Of a stretch of 64,000 nt of DNA, positions 24,011-35,290 are shown piece by piece. The notes beneath the pieces are model-generated. The model made no database searches and had not been told where the DNA came from. It saw only the letters and a program-made list of their open reading frames with translations. The stretch is from Microcebus murinus. Its lineage: Eukaryota; Chordata; Mammalia; Primates; Cheirogaleidae. Each line of letters starts with the position of its first letter. The first letter of the stretch is position 1. The position numbers were made by a program, and so were the translations under genes. Location: positions 14,930,501 to 14,994,500 of the forward strand of contig NC_134119.1 of the NCBI RefSeq assembly GCF_040939455.1, given 5' to 3'.

Positions 24011-24574
24011 GGTTATAAACTATTTAAAAAGACCTCTGGGGCTGATTTCAGTGTTATAATTTTATGTGTGATAAAGCCTTTAATGTCATAGAGATATTTC
24101 CCAGTATCTAAACTATATTTCTCACATTATAACTAAAAGGCCACTGACTTATTCTCTCTTCCTCCTTCTCTGAATTTTAACCTTTCACACACAATGCCTT
24201 TTATTACTGCTTGGCTGTGACACTGATGACATGCATAAAACTTAATTATTCCCCTTCTTCAACAATCGTGTACAGTGAACTTCCATATTTAGTTTTAGAA
24301 TGCTGCCCCAGTTAGGACCACGGACCTACACATTTGTACAAACAAAAACATAGAAGAAGATAGGAATATTTGTTACTAGGTATTATTTTATTAAAATGAA
24401 CAAATGGATATTCTACAATTCTAGTTCAACTTTTGAAACTTAATTTTATGCCTGTGCACAAATGTTACCCAGGCAACCCTGCCCACCCTGGCCCCTCCCA
24501 GTCCCTGGACAATGTGCCAGTTACAGACCATACCGGGATAAAACAGAAACCACACACAGCTCCGCACACTTGCA

Positions 24575-24770
24575 TACTATTTATAGTTTAAGGAGGTATT
24601 TCTACTATGTTTTATCTTCCCAACAAAACTACGGGGTGAGTGTTGTTGCAGTTGAGGGAATGGAGGTTCAGAAGCCACTGTTCGACAGTTACAACATGGC
24701 GGAGCCACCAGGTTGACAGATTCTCGGTGCTGTGAACTTTCCACTAAGCCACTTTGCCTCTCCCTGAGGG
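24575..24770 (-). mobile_element. MIR SINE
   Basis: Inverted MIR blocks: 'cttcccaacaaaactacggg', 'gaatggaggttcagaagcc', 'acaacatggcggagccacc', 'cactaagccactttgcctct'. Confidence 0.6.
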
Positions 24771-25107
24771 CATGTAACACAGCCAGCCTTCCAGTATCTG
24801 GTGCAGCTTTACTGTGGATATAGCTCTCAAAGGGCCATGAGCGCTTCCCTGCTGGGCTGATAATTAAACCGCTGTTAATTAGCATTGGCTGTGCTAAGTA
24901 GGGAGGGGCCAGGACAAAGGGGGACAAACGGGAAACCTGCCTCCAAAAACGGTGAGGAACATCTTTGCTTGAAGTGTATGCAAGAAAAGGGACATAAAAC
25001 CCCAAACTAACATGTTGCTGAAAATACTGAAGCGTGTTAATCTATGATGTTCTGGATTATGTAGCACTATTATTTTCTGCACCACTAAGAATTATTCTAT
25101 TTGCCAC

Positions 25108-25559
25108 TGTTATGGGTTGAATTGTGCTCAAAGTATATTGAAGTGCTAACCTCCAGAACCTTATTTGGAAATAGAGCCTGTCACATGGAACCTGTTAAGA
25201 CGAGGTCACTAGAGTAGGGCGAGCCCTCCATCCAATATGGCTGATGTCATTATAACAAGAGGACAGAGAGACACAAGGAAAATGCCACGTGGAGACACAC
25301 TGACACACAGAGCAAAGCCAGGTGAGATGGAGGAAGCAGAGATTGGAGTTATGCTACTACAAGCCAAGGAATGCCTGGGTCTACCAGAAGCTGGAAGATG
25401 CAATGAAAGATCCATTTCTAGAAACTTCAGAGAGCATGGCTGTGCCAACACCTTGATTTTACAGTTCTGGCCTCCAGAACTCTGGGAGAATAAATTTCTG
25501 TTGTATGAAGCCACCCAGTTTGTGGAACTTTGTCATGGCAGCTCCAGGAAACAAACGCA
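25108..25559 (+). mobile_element. MLT1C-like solo LTR
   Basis: Full-length LTR from TGTTATGGGTTGAATTGTG to 'ggaaacaaacgca'. 'ttatttggaaatagagcctg', 'aatatggctgatgtcattat', 'acaagccaaggaatgcctgg' and 'gagaataaatttctgttgta' are diagnostic blocks in order. Antisense to PCSK2. Confidence 0.85.
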
Positions 25560-26164
25560 ATTGCTAAGAATGAAACTACGTCACAATGTTTCCTTCTCAT
25601 TTGTAACCTTCATTTTGTAAAAGTGAAAGTGCTTAAAGTGCTCTTATAGTTTTATTTGGACAAAGATTTCTTTTACCATATGTAACTTTTTCAAACAACA
25701 GGAAACAAGGAAAATGTTAGCCAGATCAATTGGTTCCCATGTCCCTAAAATTCCTTCACATTTGGTGTCTGAGTCATTATTGTTCATGTCTGTGTTTTTC
25801 CACAAAAGATCGTCCTCTGTGCCAACAGAGCGTTGATGATCCCACATTTCTTGAAAGAGTGTGCCACTATTGTCTTCGGGATTTCCTTCCAAACTGCCAA
25901 CTGGTATTCTGCAAGTTCGATGTCCCAGTCAAGACAATGACAACTTTGTCACTCTTGTTGTTTGCTGAGAGCAGTGATAAGATGCATACAAAACACATGC
26001 ATTTTAATATTGATGATGTATGGTAGTTTTTGTCTTTCTGTATTATTTCTCTGGCAAACTTTTGAGCAGTTAATCAAAGTAGAACTTTTCTCAGTTTGCC
26101 CCTCCCCAGGACTGGGGCCCCTAATCAGTGAGCTGAGGGACAGTCACCCAGGGAAACGTGTGCT

Positions 26165-26375
26165 TTGGTGAAAAGAGCCCTGGATTGGGAGTTCAGGCAC
26201 TGCCTCTGCTTCCTAACTCTGTGTTTTTGAGCATAATAGTGACCTTCCTGTCCCAAGACTCAGTTTCCTTATCCCTAAAATAGGAATAATATTTAATACT
26301 TTCATCTGAGGGTTGCTTTGAGGAACCAATAATGTCAATGTCTGTGAAACACCAGCACATCGCAGGTGTCTGCAA
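26165..26375 (+). mobile_element. MIR SINE
   Basis: 'gaaaagagccctggattggg', 'actcagtttccttatcccta' and 'aaataggaataatatttaat' fit MIR. Confidence 0.75.
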
Positions 26376-26399
26376 ATGTCAGTTCGCCTACCGCTCCTG

Positions 26400-26565
26400 C
26401 AGTCAGCTGTCCTCCACCTGGGTGCACATCAAAGTCATTTGGGGGCCTTTAACGATCCGCACACCCAGGACACACTGCGACCCAGTCAGAGTCTCTGGAG
26501 GCTTTGTTTTCAAACCCTCCAGGTGGGTCCACGCTGCAGCCGAGCTTGACACTGTCTGGGAGGCT
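26400..26565. mobile_element. MER20-like hAT fragment
   Basis: 'cacatcaaagtcatttgggg', 'gtctctggaggctttgtttt' and 'ccaggtgggtccacgctgca' resemble MER20; the terminal repeats are eroded. Confidence 0.45.
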
Positions 26566-27062
26566 TGTTTTCTTCCTTTGTACAAGACTTGCCTCTACCT
26601 CTCAGAATTGTGGTGAGGCTCAAACAGGATCTAGGCTGTGAAATCTTCATTTTGTAAAGAGCTCAGCAGATGGGAGGACTTGTGGCCATCACCATGCTGA
26701 AGGTGTCACCCCTAGGTCAGGGGAATGCCACTGCCTCTCAGCCATAGCCCCTCCCAGCTTCTGTCCCACCCTGGGCCTCTGTGTCTCTCTCTGTGGAAGG
26801 ACATTAAGAATGGTCATTGTAAAACAGAGAAGCAGGGATCCCCCTCCTGATAATCCCTGTTGACATTAAACAGAAAAAATAAAATAAGGGAACCCATGTG
26901 CATGGTTAGGAAGTCAAAACAATATAGAAAATTATAAAATGAAAAGGGAACTCTCAGTCCTCCTTTGTCTCCTTGCTCCCAAATAGCTCCCTCCTGGAGG
27001 GTAACTGCTGTTCATTACTTCCTGGGAATCCTTCCAGAAATTGTTCATATGCACACTAGTAG

Positions 27063-27063
<1 letters not shown>

Positions 27064-27107
<44 letters not shown>
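27064..27107 (+). repeat. (CA)n microsatellite
   Basis: About 21 uninterrupted CA units, long enough to be polymorphic. It forms the left cap of an inverted structure (see findings). Confidence 0.95.
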
Positions 27108-27109
<2 letters not shown>

Positions 27110-27173
27110 GGCTATCTGGAAAGTATCCAGCCATGTAATATGTTAACAATGGCCGAATACTTTCCAGACAGCC
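27110..27173. repeat. 24-bp inverted repeat with 16-nt loop between (CA)n and (GT)n
   Basis: The left arm (27110-27133, ggctatctggaaagtatcc...) pairs with the right arm (27150-27173) at 21 of 24 positions. The loop contains the palindrome TGTTAACA. CA units directly precede and GT units directly follow (27178-27200), so the whole 27064-27200 block can fold into one long hairpin. Confidence 0.9.
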
Positions 27174-27177
27174 CCCT

Positions 27178-27200
27178 TGTGTGTGTGTGTGTGTGTGTGT
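27178..27200 (+). repeat. (GT)n microsatellite
   Basis: About 11 GT units; right cap of the hairpin that begins with the (CA)n tract. Confidence 0.93.
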
Positions 27201-27273
27201 ATCACACATACATACACATATAGACAGGCAGATTCTGTGACAATTAGTGTATGTTAGCATGCTCCTTTTATAA

Positions 27274-27726
27274 TGTGGTGGGTTGAATGGTAGCCCCCCA
27301 AATATATGTCTACATCCAAATTCCCAAGACCTGTGCATGGGAGTTTCTTGGAAAAAGGGTCTTTTCAGATGTAATTAAGAATATTGCCATGAGATCATCC
27401 TGGATTATCTGATTGGGCCCTAAATCTGATGAAAAGTATCTTTATAGGAGACACGAGAGGAGAGACACGCACAGAGAAGAGGAGAGGCCGTGTGAAGCTG
27501 GAAAAAGAGATTAGAGTGATGCGGCCACAAGCCAAGGAGTGCCTGGTACCACTACAAGACAGAAGGGTGATGTAGGATTCTCCCGGGAGCCTCTGGAGGG
27601 AACACGGCCTGGCCGACAATGTGATTTCTGACTTCTGGCTCCACAACTGTGAGAGAGTAAATTTCTGTTGTTTTAAGCTACTGAGCTTGTGGTAATTTGT
27701 TATGGTAGCCATAGAAAACTAATACT
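27274..27726 (+). mobile_element. MLT1C-like solo LTR
   Basis: From 'tgtggtgggttgaatgg' to 'gaaaactaatact'. 'agatgtaattaagaatattg', 'gtgatgcggccacaagccaa' and 'gtaaatttctgttgttttaa' are MLT1C-type blocks. Antisense to PCSK2. Confidence 0.85.
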
Positions 27727-27734
27727 TTAGTAAT

Positions 27735-27935
27735 AATTTAAGAGAGGTTAATATATATAATATCTCTATATAGTATATAAATGTTTAATATCCCCATATA
27801 GATTTGATATATTATAATATATAACTAGTAGATATTAAATATATACTATTATATAAATAATATATAGTATCTATGTTATTATATCTATATGTTAAAACAC
27901 CTATATATAAATATTATATAATAGTGTGCTGAAGA
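27735..27935. repeat. AT-rich low-complexity tract
   Basis: Nearly pure A/T with repeated ATATA and CTATATA motifs and many short self-complementary stretches. Confidence 0.85.
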
Positions 27936-27949
27936 GAGGCAAAGATATA

Positions 27950-28400
27950 AAATGCAACCAAAATGTTTGTACTCTCATATTTTCTTGAAATAAAAAACAA
28001 TCTGATAGTAGCTCTTTTAAATTTAGTACAAAACAATAATGCTAGCATGTACTGTTCTTAACAAAATCTCTTATTCTCTTTTAGCCACCTATTATTCCAT
28101 CATGTGATTAAAACAAATTTAATGATCTTGTCACCTATTGAAGGACATGCTGGTTGGCTGGGTATTTCGTTGTTGTTATTCTGTAATTCTGCACAGTGCT
28201 GCAGGGAATATCTTCACACACACACTGAGTGTGCACACACACAGCCATGCACACAGTGGTGATGTTTTCCAGGCATGTCATTGGGATAAATTATAAGCAG
28301 TAGGATTGCTGAGTCAATACATTTTCGTAAGGTAATGATCGCCAAATGCCCTCCAGAAAGCTTGTACCAAATTACACCTTCACTAACAATGTGTGAGAAT
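27950..28400 (-). mobile_element. Old L1 fragment
   Basis: 'cacctattattccatcatgt', 'tattgaaggacatgctggtt', 'cagtaggattgctgagtcaa' and 'accaaattacaccttcacta' match the inverted 3' region of old L1s. Confidence 0.65.
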
Positions 28401-28444
28401 TTGGGGGATTTTTGAAAAAATGAGGGTCTGTGTGGCTGTTGTGA

Positions 28445-28525
28445 TCAGTGGGTCTGGGGTGCCTCCCAGGAGCCTGTATTTTAAGAGTTCCTGGGTGACT
28501 GTGCTTCACTCCTGGGCTGAGAACC
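28445..28525. mobile_element. MER5-like hAT fragment
   Basis: 'gcctgtattttaagagttcc' and 'gggctgagaaccccagg' resemble one end of MER5; short and uncertain. Confidence 0.4.
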
Positions 28526-29384
28526 CCAGGAGTGGCCAAGCTCCGGGATCTCCTTTAGTCGGAGGTCCCCCGTGCTGGGAAGGTGGTAAAATCCCAACGC
28601 TCAGGCCAAAGCACAGGGCAGCAAACTGAGAGTCATCAGGGTGGGCTGTGGGCTCAGTAGTTTCTAAAGCTATCCAGGTAATTCCAGTGAGCAGCCAGGG
28701 TGGTGGGCCAGTGTGCTGGGGGCTCCTCTCTATTCTCTCTTGACTACACCCTACATAACTCAGGTCAAGAACTGAAATCAAATTAAACTGTAGATGAGGG
28801 CAAGGGACAAAGAGCATCTTCATCAAAGACTCCCAAAGACCACCCTCAGATCCATTGGAAAATATACTCTCCCTAAACGCACCTAGCTGGTGGGGGTGGT
28901 GGTGATGGCAGGATGGGTGGGGTGGGAGAGTACCAAGAATCCAGCAAAAGTTTCCAAAGAACATGGATCGAAGGGACCCTTTAGTATGGGCTGAGGATTT
29001 TCTTTTCCCTAATAGGTTAAAACAAAACAAAAGCCAGAAACAGCCTGCACAACACATTAGCTAGAACACCCATGGGTGGGCTTGAGGACACACCGTATGG
29101 GATGCAGGGTTATGGCTGAAGGCAGAAGGCCCCTCTGGTGCTTGGCCTGACCATCCTCATCATCCTTGCCCTCCTGGGGAGGGGAGAGGGTCTCAGTCAC
29201 TCTTGGCAGGTGCTCGCAGAAGTGTTCTTCCTGTCTGAGGTGTGGAAGGGGCCTTTGGTTTCCAGCTGGGACGGCTGGGGAGAACTGAAATGGATTGGGT
29301 TGGGTATCCTTTATCTCACAGAAAGGAGAACAGAGCTCGATTTCGTTTTAGGCACACTTCTGACTTCTAGGTAGCATAGAATGC

Positions 29385-29535
29385 TGTGGAAAAGGAGGCA
29401 GCATGGCACCGTGGATGACAGCTTGATTGTTGGGACAGGCAGACAAGTCACAGGCCCCGTTGTACTTGCTGTTGATGGGCTGCGAGATCTTGAGCAAGCT
29501 GTTGAACCTGTTTAAAGCTTGGTTTGTAAAATGGG
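29385..29535 (+). mobile_element. MIR SINE
   Basis: 'ggcagcatggcaccgtggat', 'gcgagatcttgagcaagctg' and 'tttgtaaaatgggcatgag' follow MIR. Confidence 0.65.
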
Positions 29536-29544
29536 CATGAGCTC

Positions 29545-29720
29545 TAATGATGATTAATGTTTATTGAGGGCTGATGGTGCACCAGGTGGTGCTCTGAGTA
29601 CTTTATGTACATCAGCTCAGTTATTTTTCCCAGCAACCTCATGAGAGGTTAGGAATGAGAGGTTAGGAAGGAAGGTGAGAAGACAGTAAGTGGCTGGTTA
29701 GGGGGCACATGGCTAGCCAG
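29545..29720 (-). mobile_element. MIR-type SINE
   Basis: 'tgtttattgagggctgatgg', 'tgctctgagtactttatgta' and 'agtaagtggctggtta' fit inverted MIR. It contains a local duplication of 'aggaatgagaggtt'-type units. Confidence 0.55.
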
Positions 29721-29743
29721 AGGTAGAGCCACGGTGCATGGCT

Positions 29744-30078
29744 GGTACGGGCTGGATCGTGTCCTCCCCACATCCCCCTGTTGAGGTTCTGATGGAGATA
29801 GGGTCATTAAGGAGGTAACTAAGTTAAAGTGAGGTCATGAGTGTAGGGCCTAATCCAAGATGACTGATGTCCTTTTAGGGGGCATTAGAACACTGGTGCA
29901 ATCGGGGGCATGATAGGAGGACACAGGGAGAAGACGGCCATCTACAAGCCAAGGAGATGGCCATGAAGACATCCTGATGACACCTCGATCTTGGATTTCT
30001 ACCTCCACAAATTTCTGCTCTTTAAGGCAGCCCAGGCTGCGGTCCTTGGCTGTGGCATCGGAGCAGACTGACGAGCAC
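29744..30078 (+). mobile_element. MLT1B-like solo LTR (shortened)
   Basis: 'aggaggtaactaagttaaag', 'acacagggagaagacggcca' and 'tctacaagccaaggagatgg' are MLT1B blocks. The end is decayed around 'gagcagactgacgagca'. Antisense to PCSK2. Confidence 0.75.
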
Positions 30079-30499
30079 CCCGGCAGCCCAGCTGCGAGGC
30101 CTGCCTGCTTCTCACTGCCCTGCACTGCTCCTCTGCTCCCATTGCACAGGTGGGTTGTGGTGAGGACCCAGTGAGATGATGCTTATAGATACCTGGCCTG
30201 CAGCACAGCACTCAAGGAATGCCAGCAATTACTGCTTTAATTATTGCTAATGTTGTAATGTGGAACGGCAGTGGGTTGGTGCCTTCTCTTGTTCCAGACC
30301 ATCTCGAGCCAGGTTTGTTTTATTCCAAAGTGGCCTAGAGCCTTTGCTTCATTCCTCTTGCTCTTAGCTAATTGAAGACACATCAGATTAAACACAGGAA
30401 GAGAAATCAATTGGAGTCCATTCCTATGTGTGTTCTGAATCCATGAGTCCCTACCTACGGGAGGGAAGAGAATATCTCCACTTTTTCTATTTTTAAAGA

Positions 30500-30700
30500 C
30501 AATTTTTTTTAGAGCAGTTTGAGGTTTGCAGAAAAATTGAGAGGGAGGTATAGAGAGTTCCATGCACACCCTGTCTCCACACATGCCCAGCATTCCCCAC
30601 CAGAGCACACTGTGCCTTTGTTACAAGTGATGAACCTGCACTGACACATCCTGACCACCTGGAGTCCACAGTACACATTACAGCTCATGGTCGGCTCTCC
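30500..30700. mobile_element. Old L1-type fragment (family also at 46.5 and 51.4 kb)
   Basis: 'gcagaaaaattgagaggg', 'tatagagagttccatgcac' and 'cccagcattccccacc' match the 'cagaaaagttgaaagtacagagagttcccat' family of old LINE tails. Confidence 0.5.
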
Positions 30701-32359
30701 CACTCTTTCTGACTCTCTCTAGAGATGAGAGAGGCCAAGGCAGGGAAGACATGACCCAGGGGGGGTCAGACACTCAGAGGGAGGGAGAGAGCAGGTGGCC
30801 AACATCAGGGAGTGTGGCTGTGTGATTGCCTCCTTCAGTGGGCAGGTATGACTTTTTGGGAAGCCCAATTATAGGCAAATCACACAGCTTAACTTCTCAA
30901 AGAACGCCGAGTTAAGTCACAATTACGGCTGAAGGCACAGTATCGACGGCCCCCATTTGGAGAGGTCTTCCCACTTTGCACGCATGAGGACGATCAATGG
31001 AGAAGAGAGGATGTGGCTGTGCACCTCTGACCACAGTTCCAGTCACTGCGTCTCGGTGACAAGATGTTAACGAACTGCTGTCTATTATCTAAAGCTCAAT
31101 ATGCAAGGTATATCATGAGATAAATCAGTGTAATTAGGGAGGGGTCGAAAGATGTTTCTCGGGGAATGACGTGCGAAGGGAGCCAATGAGAACACCTTGA
31201 GAGGGTGAGAGTCCAGTTCACGTGTTTCCTGTTCCATCGAGGTCATGGTTGGGGTCGTGCCACAGTGTGATCTCAATCTCCCTCTTGCTCCTGTTCCCAG
31301 GGTGGTGGGGGAATGTTAGGAGTTGGATTTAGGGGATTATATTAAGGAACATGATATTAAAAGATGACAGGTCCTATGCCACCAGGTGTTGAGGAAGGGA
31401 TGGTCAGACCAGGGTGTGCTTGAGAGGACCATTTTCCAGAGAAGCTAGAAAACCCTAAATGCTGTTCTTGGCCAGAATGACATGTTCCTCTTATGGAAGT
31501 TCTCCTGAGAAGTGGGTTCAGAAAAGTCATTTTAATATATGAATAGCTTTGGCCTCACACACTGAGTGGCACTCTGGAGAGCCTGCCTGGGCCAGGTGGA
31601 CAGCTCTATTTTCCATTGCAGGTGGGCAGAAGGACCTCAGTCTAACAAGGAAGGCTCCTGGGAGGGTGATGGGAGAAAGAACAGAAGGACAGGGGATCTG
31701 AGGGAGGAAGAAGGAGAAGGATCTGCCCCTCTCCTTTCCAGCCATGGCCAGCCAGCATCCTCACATCTGACCAGTGCACCCAGTCCTCCACCTCCCTGGG
31801 AAGGCGCTTGGGGTGAAGGGAGGCCAGCAGGGCCCACAGAGAAGATGCTCATGGCACCCAGCTGGGAATGAATGGCTCCAGCACTGCACAAGAACACAGC
31901 TTGCAAAAGCTTTGTCCTTGCAAAGCCTGCAACAGGATACTGGTGCATGTTCCAGTTCTGCTGGTGAATTAGAAGGAGGACACTGGGTAGGGATGTGTCT
32001 GGGTTGCCTGGTCCCCATTCTGTGCTGAAGGGAGGGCTCATTAATGTGCTTCTGGAAGGCATGAGTGGATCCAACTGAAGATGTTCTGCAGTTTCATTCA
32101 ATTGTGCTGTCTATGGCTGGCAAGTGTGTTGGAGAGAGCTAATAGCATCAAGGTCGTCTGGTTTGGTCCTGTAGGTCAGTTACCTTGACTCTGTTTCCAT
32201 GACAGCCTAATGATGGCACCCCAGGGCCAGCTGTTGCCTCCCAGACGTGCGTGGTGAAAGGAGGGGTGGATGGGTGGAGAGTGTGGTTGATTTGATCCAG
32301 AGTCACAAATGCTAAAGACTATGACCCAAACTTGATGTGGTTCAGTGAACAAGTACCAG

Positions 32360-32462
32360 ATGTTGAGTCAAAAAGAACTGGGTTCAGGTCCTGACATGGT
32401 TGACTTCTTAATTGTGCATGTTCTGATGTAGGTCCGTCAAATTCTTCAAGTCATGCTTTCTT
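32360..32462 (+). mobile_element. MIR fragment
   Basis: 'agtcaaaaagaactgggttc' and 'tcaaattcttcaagtcatgc' weakly resemble MIR. Confidence 0.4.
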
Positions 32463-32471
32463 CATCTAGAG

Positions 32472-32664
32472 CAGGGGTTTGGTAAAATCTAGCCCACTGA
32501 GTGCTTTTGCAAATAGTTTGTTGGAATGCAACTATGCCCATTTGTCTGCATCCTAAGGCTGGTTTCACGATACAGAGAGTGAGTTGACTAGTTGCAACAC
32601 AGGTAGCCTGCAAAGTCTAAAATATTCGCTCTCTGGCCCTTTACAGAAAGTTTGTTTTCCCCTG
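32472..32664 (+). mobile_element. hAT fossil with GGCAAACT-type terminal repeats
   Basis: Runs from 'caggggtttggtaaaatcta' through 'gttgactagttgcaacacag' and 'tctggccctttacagaaag' to 'tttgttttcccctg'. This fits the common mammalian hAT repeat bounded by CAG(G/T)GGTTGGCAAACT. I cannot recall its name reliably. Confidence 0.65.
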
Positions 32665-34057
32665 ATGTCTATCTAGCACGGAGATGATGGAATTCTTGAC
32701 TTTGCAGGTTTATTGGTGAAAGAAACTTTTGTTTTGGGGAACAATGAAACATATAATCAATGTTACTGGCTATAATTATGATGAACAACATAACCATGGA
32801 ATCTTTTTCATCCTTCAGGGCGGAAGCAGGGCACTTGGGCAGTGGTGCAAATGTTGTGATTTGAGGGGCACGAACAGAGCGCCTGCAAGGGCCCAGATCA
32901 CCTTCCCTGAGCACACGCACAAGACTGCATTTCAGCCATGAGGGGTAAAGCTTTCATTTTAAGCACTCATTATCCAGGATGATTAGGTCTCTATTTGGAA
33001 AGATTTAAAAAACAAGTCCTCTGGGAAGGGCAACACATGCAAGTGTTATCACTTACCCACACTTATGCACGAACTCATTCATTAGACAGCTTTTCCTAAT
33101 GATGCTAACTGAGGCTGGTGCAAGGAAGGAACAGGAGTTTATGCAAAAAGTAATTTTGAAAGCCTTGGGCAGTTTCCTGCAAGTCAGGGAGAAGTGCTAC
33201 CAAAATCAGCAAGGAAGGAGCCAGAGCTTACACTGGGCATGAGGACAAGAGGAAGAACTGAGACAAAGGGGTGCAGAGGTGCTGGAATAAAACCTTCCCG
33301 AAGGTGTTTGTTTCTCCAGACACATTCTTTACGCCCAGCAGCCGTCAGCATGGGAGCATGCACCGCCATGCATTTTCTATAACAAAGGTTGCAGCATCGT
33401 TCCTTCATAAATTTTCAGTGGGGAACAAACCAAAAAGCTGTCTGCTGCAGAATACAAATGGATTCTTAAAAATTTCCAACCTCCTTAGACTAACGAACTC
33501 TGAAGAAGGTTTGATTTTTGGATCAGGACAGTGGGAAGATTCATTTTCTCAGTTCGTTCTTCCTCAAGGGCATCTGTTTATAATCATCCTCAAAGGTTAG
33601 CCCCTTTGTCAACAGCAATGCCTTGCCAATTCTTTCCTACAGTTGGTATTTTTGTTAGTTGCCAATGGAACAGTTCCAAGGTGATGAGGTAGAAAAGAAA
33701 TGTATATTGAAATTGCAATTGGCATACGTCTGAAATTTTGGGGGACTGGTGACGGTACCTCCCAGCACCAGGCAGCTGAAGAGTAATTCATACGTCAAGC
33801 CAAGCAGCCCACGGATGACAAAACACCAACAAGGAATAAAGGTCAGAGTGATTGATTCTTTACACGGTTCTACTTACGCAGGGAGCACTCGGTGACGGGC
33901 TGTTAATGAACCCCAGCATGGTGATGCAGCACAAATGAAAAAAGTAATGAATCGGCTTTGCAGTCGTGCTCCGGGAAGGTACAAAACCATCCACGCGCTT
34001 AGCTCTGCCCTTTGCGAAATACCCGGAGAAAGCGGCTTTCCATCCAGCAGTGCCTCA

Positions 34058-34682
34058 GTTTTCTATGGCTGCAGTATCACATGGCTGCCCATATAGTGGC
34101 TTAAAACAACACAAATCTGTTCTCTTACATTTCTGGAGCTCATAAGTCTAAAATCAAGGTGACAGCAGGGCTGTGTTCATTCTAGAGGCCCTGTGTTCTT
34201 TGGTTTATGGTCCCCTTCCTCCGTCACCGAAGGCAGCAACAGTGGGTCAAATTCCTGTGTGGCATCATCTTGACTCTCTCTTCTGCTTTCCTCTTATAAG
34301 GACACTTGTGATTACACTGGGCCCATGCAGATAATTCAGGGTAATCTCCCTAACTTAAAGTCAGCTGACTAGCAACATTAATTCCCTCCACAACCTTAAT
34401 TTCCCCTTGCCATGGGCCATACCATAGTCACAGGTTCTAGGAATTAGGATATGGAGGGATTAGGACAGGTATCCTCAAACTATGGCCCGCCTAGGACATT
34501 TATCGGGCCCGCTGGGTGTTTTTGCCGCCGCTGCCTGTCCTGCTTAGCAGCCGACTCATCCCGGGGCCACAGTACACACTCTCCAACAGTCTGAGGGACA
34601 GTGAACTGGCCCCCTGTTTAAAAAGTTTGAGGACCCCTGGATTAGGATGATGTGGAGGTCATCATTCTGCCTACCACGTGTA
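34058..34682 (-). mobile_element. MLT1D-like LTR interrupted by a hAT insertion
   Basis: Inverted LTR: 'ggcttaaaacaacacaaatc', 'tcttataaggacacttgtga', 'taattcagggtaatctccct' and 'gtcagctgactagcaaca'. After the inserted element (34466-34639), the LTR resumes and ends 'atcattctgcctaccacg'. Same orientation as PCSK2. Confidence 0.75.
34466..34639. mobile_element. 174-bp non-autonomous hAT transposon with perfect target duplication
   Basis: Terminal inverted repeats CAGGTATCCTCAAACT (left) and, reverse-complemented, CAGGGGTCCTCAAACT (right) match at 14 of 16 bases. Perfect 8-bp duplications GATTAGGA flank it (34458-34465 and 34640-34647), the hallmark of hAT transposition. The interior is GC-rich with CpGs ('tttgccgccgctgcctgtcc'). 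It has no coding capacity. I believe this family is multicopy in mouse lemurs, but that is from memory. Confidence 0.92.
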
Positions 34683-34889
34683 GAAGGGGAACTATTAATG
34701 ATATTCACGCTAGAAAAGTGAGGCTGATTGTTGGCGAGTCCTGCTGAAGACATCTGCAGGTTGAAGGAGACCCGTTTCAAGGCTGGCAGAGGGTGAAAGC
34801 AGAGGCCACCCTCAGGGGGACAGCTAAGTGTGTGGCTTATATTATTTTCTTCTATGAGTCAAATTAAAGCTACCAAAACTGTCTCATTC

Positions 34890-34990
34890 CATTCATTTCC
34901 ACAGACATTGAAGATGGGCTTATTAAGTATCAGATATTGTGGTGGCCACTGGGAATTTATAAATAAATAGATCTGTCTTCTGAATGTAAT
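34890..34990 (-). mobile_element. L2 fragment
   Basis: 'gcttattaagtatcagatat' and 'ggccactgggaatttataaa' resemble inverted L2 ('tattgagcacctactatgtgcc'). Confidence 0.45.
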
Positions 34991-35039
34991 TGATGTGAGT
35001 CGTATTGAATTCAACTGCAGAGGCACATGTATTTCTTCT

Positions 35040-35290
35040 TATGCAATAGAGTGCTGCAGAACGGGGATATTGGCATTGAGTCTCTGGGGTCTGTAGGCCC
35101 AGAGACTGGGTCTACCACTTGCTTGTCCTTTTACTTTAGTCAAGTTTCTTAAGCATTCTATACATTTGTTTTCTCCTTTGTAAAATAGGAATAATTATCA
35201 TAGCAATCTCACTGTGTTGTGATGAAAAATAAATATTTATAAAAGAGCTTTATGCATTGCTTAGCACATAATGTATCCTAAATAAGTTGG
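35040..35290 (+). mobile_element. MIR SINE
   Basis: 'ctaccacttgcttgtccttt', 'tctcctttgtaaaataggaa' 'taattatcat' and 'tgcttagcacataatgtatc' fit MIR. Confidence 0.7.

Noticed and set aside
27041..27338. Thr-His and Val-Cys repeat proteins
   Set aside because: Translations of the (CA)n/(GT)n microsatellites.
28506..29057. 183-codon minus-strand open frame
   Set aside because: It overlaps a MER5-like fragment and unique intron; low-complexity His/Pro run from a GGTGGTGG tract; no family resemblance.
32464..32672. Target duplication for the hAT fossil at 32472-32664
   Set aside because: ATCTAG occurs near both ends but not flush with both termini, so I could not define a reliable 8-bp duplication.
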